Shown here piece by piece: positions 61,490 to 64,000 of a DNA stretch of 64,000 nt (its first letter is position 1; every line of letters starts with the position of its first letter). The position numbers and the translations under genes were made by a program. The notes under the pieces were generated by a model. The model saw nothing but the letters and a program-made list of their open reading frames with translations, made no database searches and was not told the origin of the DNA. The stretch is from Toxoplasma gondii ME49. Lineage: Eukaryota > Apicomplexa > Conoidasida > Eucoccidiorida > Sarcocystidae. The stretch lies in assembly GCF_000006565.2 (NCBI RefSeq), contig NC_031475.1:3497189-3561188 (forward strand). The letters run 5' to 3'.

Positions 61490-63329
61490 ATGTTGTTCAG
61501 GTGTCTATGTGACCGCATGAGTGGACTGCTGGCGACAGCTGTTACGTATTAGATTTAAGTGGACAGGAACACTGAAGTTGGTCCACGGTGGTTGCGTTCT
61601 GGACGTGAGATGAACTGTCGAATTCGCATTCGGGGAAAACAACTGCGTGACGACCTTCTTCCTCTCGCAGAGCAGCTGTAGCGGGACTCCGGAAAATGTC
61701 TTTCCGCGCGAAAGAAGACAAATCCAGCGCGAGCAGTGAATGAGAGGGATCTCGCGCTTCTCTGTTGCGTCGACGCGGACCTCTTTGTTTTCTTTGGCGT
61801 CTTTCGACGAGCTGGCTCGCTGGCGCATGTCTCGCCTGCGCCCGTGAGAGTGGAACCCCCGTTTCGTTGCCGCCTTCCTTCGAGCCTGCGTCTCCGTCAA
61901 GCGACTTTCGTGGAGCGCATGCAGCTGTGGTCTGCGTTCAGTTGCGTGTTCTTTTCAGGCGTTTACGGTTGTGGCCCGAGAGCTCATCAAAATGAAGTGA
62001 GTGTTTGGATCGATCTTTTCCCGCTTTCTTTTCCAGCGAAGCAAGATCTTTTGTGTGACGTGTGCGGCGCCGTTATGCGTGTATGTACCCGTGGCTGCAT
62101 GCATGCTTCGAAAAGGAGGAAGCAGCGCTGGTTGTCGCGCAAAAAAAACACAGATTCCGTGTAAGCGGTGTGGAAAGGAGTAGAACGCGCTTTCGAGAAA
62201 CAGAGCATATTCAGAGCAGCAGGAGGAGGAGCTGTCCGACTTCCGCCAGGAAAGGACACAAAGGTCTGTTTGTCTCTCTTGGCGCTCGAGGATTTTTGGT
62301 TGGTCTTTGAGTGGATCGTGACGGGGATCCATTTCAGCCGTGTGTCAGTGTGAGACTGTCGAGGCAGAGTGTGTACAGCTCAGAAGGACCATCCTTCCGA
62401 GTGAACTTTTGAATCCCTTTGAGCGGTGCGCAGGCGGTGCGCAGGCGCGACAGCGACCCGCATCCAAAAAGGCACAGTGTCTGCATTTTTCTCTGGGGTT
62501 TGTCTGGGAGTTTTCGCGGGAGACTACGAGGTGGCGAGTTCGGTTTCGTCGCGTTTCCTCGAACGAAACTTGCTGGGTGTTCCATGCGGAGTCGTGAAGC
62601 GTTGACGAGTTCGCATTCGAGTCTGCAAAGGTCGGACTCTGTGTCTGGGAAGGGATGCGACTTCTCTGCTGCCGTCGCATGCGCAAACGCCTACATGCAT
62701 GCGTGGAGAGAAGTACATGATGTGTGTGTGTATCCGAGGCGTGGTGCGTGGTGTTGAGAGTCGAATCCGTTCGTCCTGTGTCGTCGGGAGAAGTCTGCTT
62801 TCTGTCTTTTTCTGAAGAGACGCGGTGGAGAAGAAAATGCAGAGAAGAAGAGAGACAGCTCGTCACTTGTGCTGCTTTCTGGGTGAACGTACAGGCAATC
62901 GGCAGGAGCGGCAGCAGGACGAGGTGTGGGGCCGCAGGGAATGAGGATCGCGAGTCAGCCCACAGGTACGCAGCTTCGACCGTGTCGTGTGGCGTTTCCA
63001 AGTGGAATCCGGAATCTTTCGCGTCTTTTGTCTCGGGTGGAAAGAAAAGAGTGAAGTCGCTGTCGAAGTCCCCGCACTCGCGGCCGAGAAAATTTCTTTT
63101 CGACCTAGCGGCTGTTGACGGGGTTCGCAAGGATGAATTCGTCGAGAATGGAGTGTTGTTGGGGGGCTGTGATGAAATGCACACCACCGTCGCGCCGTGG
63201 TTTTCTCCCTGTTTCGCGTTGTCTACACTGAGAGGTGTTTGGTAACTGTGTTAATCAGTGTGGTGCTGTCTTTCCTCAGGTGCTGACAACCGGGCTATGG
63301 CACAGCGGACTGGCAACTGTTCATGCTGA
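57503..63329 (+). CDS. RAB1: Rab1-family small GTPase (Rab1/Ypt1)
   Basis: A Ras-superfamily switch for ER-to-Golgi vesicle traffic. Ten exons: 57503-57528, 58332-58404, 59014-59061, 59376-59423, 59934-60073, 60487-60574, 60868-60936, 61959-61996, 62895-62965, 63280-63329. They total 217 codons (216 aa) with every phase matching. The first exon codes only MAAGRPRD plus two bases of Tyr9 and is separated by an 803-base intron from [12 protein letters not shown]. Motifs: P-loop GDSGVGKS (19-26), effector [11 protein letters not shown] (39-49), [11 protein letters not shown] (66-76), [21 protein letters not shown] (153-158), and a C-terminal CSC for double geranylgeranylation. The guanine-specificity motif is NKCE (125-128) where NKxD is the rule. 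Similarity to Rab8/Sec4-like Rabs is substantial, but YDHLFKL and the effector region favour Rab1. The intron 4 donor is GTCAGG. Introns hold large AT microsatellites. Confidence 0.94.
57685..57713. repeat. (AT)14 microsatellite in Rab1 intron 1
   Basis: A 29-base perfect AT run within the intron 57529-58331. A second AT run (58090-58106) lies in the same intron. Confidence 0.9.
58149..58165. repeat. (GA)8 run in Rab1 intron 1
   Basis: A perfect GA dinucleotide run of 17 bases, next to imperfect GATATA repeats. Confidence 0.85.
58517..58552. repeat. (AT)18 microsatellite in Rab1 intron 2
   Basis: The longest perfect dinucleotide run I noticed in the window (36 bases), inside the intron 58405-59013. 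Confidence 0.9.
59088..59180. repeat. pyrimidine-rich tandem repeat in Rab1 intron 3
   Basis: About three and a half copies of a 25-27-base unit built on TCTCTGTGTCAGTCGTCTCT with small changes, inside the intron 59062-59375. Confidence 0.8.
61424..61487. repeat. two AT runs in Rab1 intron 7
   Basis: Perfect runs at 61424-61443 and 61455-61487, separated by GTATGTGTATG, inside the intron 60937-61958. Confidence 0.9.
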
Positions 63330-64000
63330 TCAACACTCGCAGTCCTGTTGTTTCTCGTTCTTTAGGCAAAAACGCTTTGCAGTTTCCAGTCGCGAACGAA
63401 CGCTTCTCTCGGTCTCTGTTCGCTGTAGTTTTCAGTGATCGGCACTCGAAAGGCACCTTGCGCCGTGAGAATTCCTCACGGGCTGCGCCTCTCTTCACTG
63501 CCTCAAGGCACACAGTATCACGCAGTGCTCTTGCGCAGAAACTCAGACAACGCAAGTCGTCGATAGACCATGCATCGAAGAATGGGCTGCTCGCAGCACT
63601 TACATGGATTCGTTTTCGTATGGAAGATGAAAATTCAAGGCTTAACAGTCGCCGTAGACCTAGAGACGGACAGCCTGTCAACAGCGCGTGCTCCAGCGGT
63701 AGTCTGGAGAGGAAACAAATGTAGAGATCTGAGACACGTCGCTCTGAATTTCTTGCAAGAAGAGGGGCAAAGAAACTTCGAGAGAATTCAGACTTAACTC
63801 GTAAATAAATTGGAGAAAGAACTTTTTCATCAAAAGCTCGTGTGGAAATTCGCAGACTGTGAAAGCCTACTCTTGACCGAATAGCCTGACACGCCCTACA
63901 TGGGGACCATTGATACGGCGCTTGAGTTAGAGAGAACCCTGGAGAGTGGAACAGGCAAACGCAGTGCGGTTGCACCGGAGACAGAACAACGCATTTGCTG
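63330..64000. other. 3' flank of Rab1
   Basis: No plus-strand gene is visible. A 226-codon minus-strand open frame (63975-63295) runs into the last Rab1 exon but has no motif, and I treat it as chance. The window ends without a further gene. Confidence 0.45.

Noticed and set aside
63295..63975. 226-codon minus-strand open frame
   Set aside because: It overlaps the last Rab1 exon, has no motif or splice support, and reads as a shadow frame of the 3' flank.

Overview
The window looks like nuclear genomic DNA of a coccidian apicomplexan of the Toxoplasma/Neospora type (Sarcocystidae). The evidence is compositional and structural. GC content is moderate. Genes have many short exons joined by GT-AG introns of roughly 80-1200 bases. 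Introns are rich in (AT)n microsatellites and TGCATGC-like words, and intergenic gaps are several kb. The exon models below were built by joining open segments at splice signals, keeping the phase, and comparing with remembered family motifs; no alignment was run.

Layout from left to right. (1) 150-1522, minus: a three-exon gene for a 363-residue secreted protein of no recognised family. A diverged, frame-disrupted relative lies behind it (3595-5123, minus). (2) 7788-21094, plus: RPB2, the second-largest RNA polymerase II subunit, 14 exons and 1259 residues. (3) 24387-27593, plus: a single-exon, 1068-residue, Gln-rich secreted coiled-coil protein with a repeated Trp-x-x-aromatic motif. (4) 28340-32771, minus: an ELMO-domain protein of the ELMOD type (likely GTPase-activating protein for Arf/Arl GTPases), 9 exons, 579 residues. 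(5) 37326-42719, plus: a NUP50/NUP2-like nucleoporin with a C-terminal Ran-binding domain, 9 exons, 408 residues; its first coding exon is only the ATG. (6) 45289-49203, plus: ATP-dependent NAD(P)HX dehydratase, 6 exons, 489 residues. (7) 50816-54728, minus: proteasome subunit alpha-4, 6 exons, 245 residues. (8) 56009-56579, minus: the likely 5' part of an unrecognised helical-protein gene. (9) 57503-63329, plus: Rab1-family GTPase, 10 exons, 216 residues.

There is no operon logic. The recognised genes are housekeeping: transcription (RPB2), nuclear transport (Ran-binding nucleoporin), protein turnover (alpha-4), cofactor repair (NAD(P)HX dehydratase) and membrane traffic (Rab1, ELMOD). The two secreted-protein loci are the lineage-specific part and the least explained. 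I saw no tRNA, rRNA, CRISPR array, transposase or viral gene.
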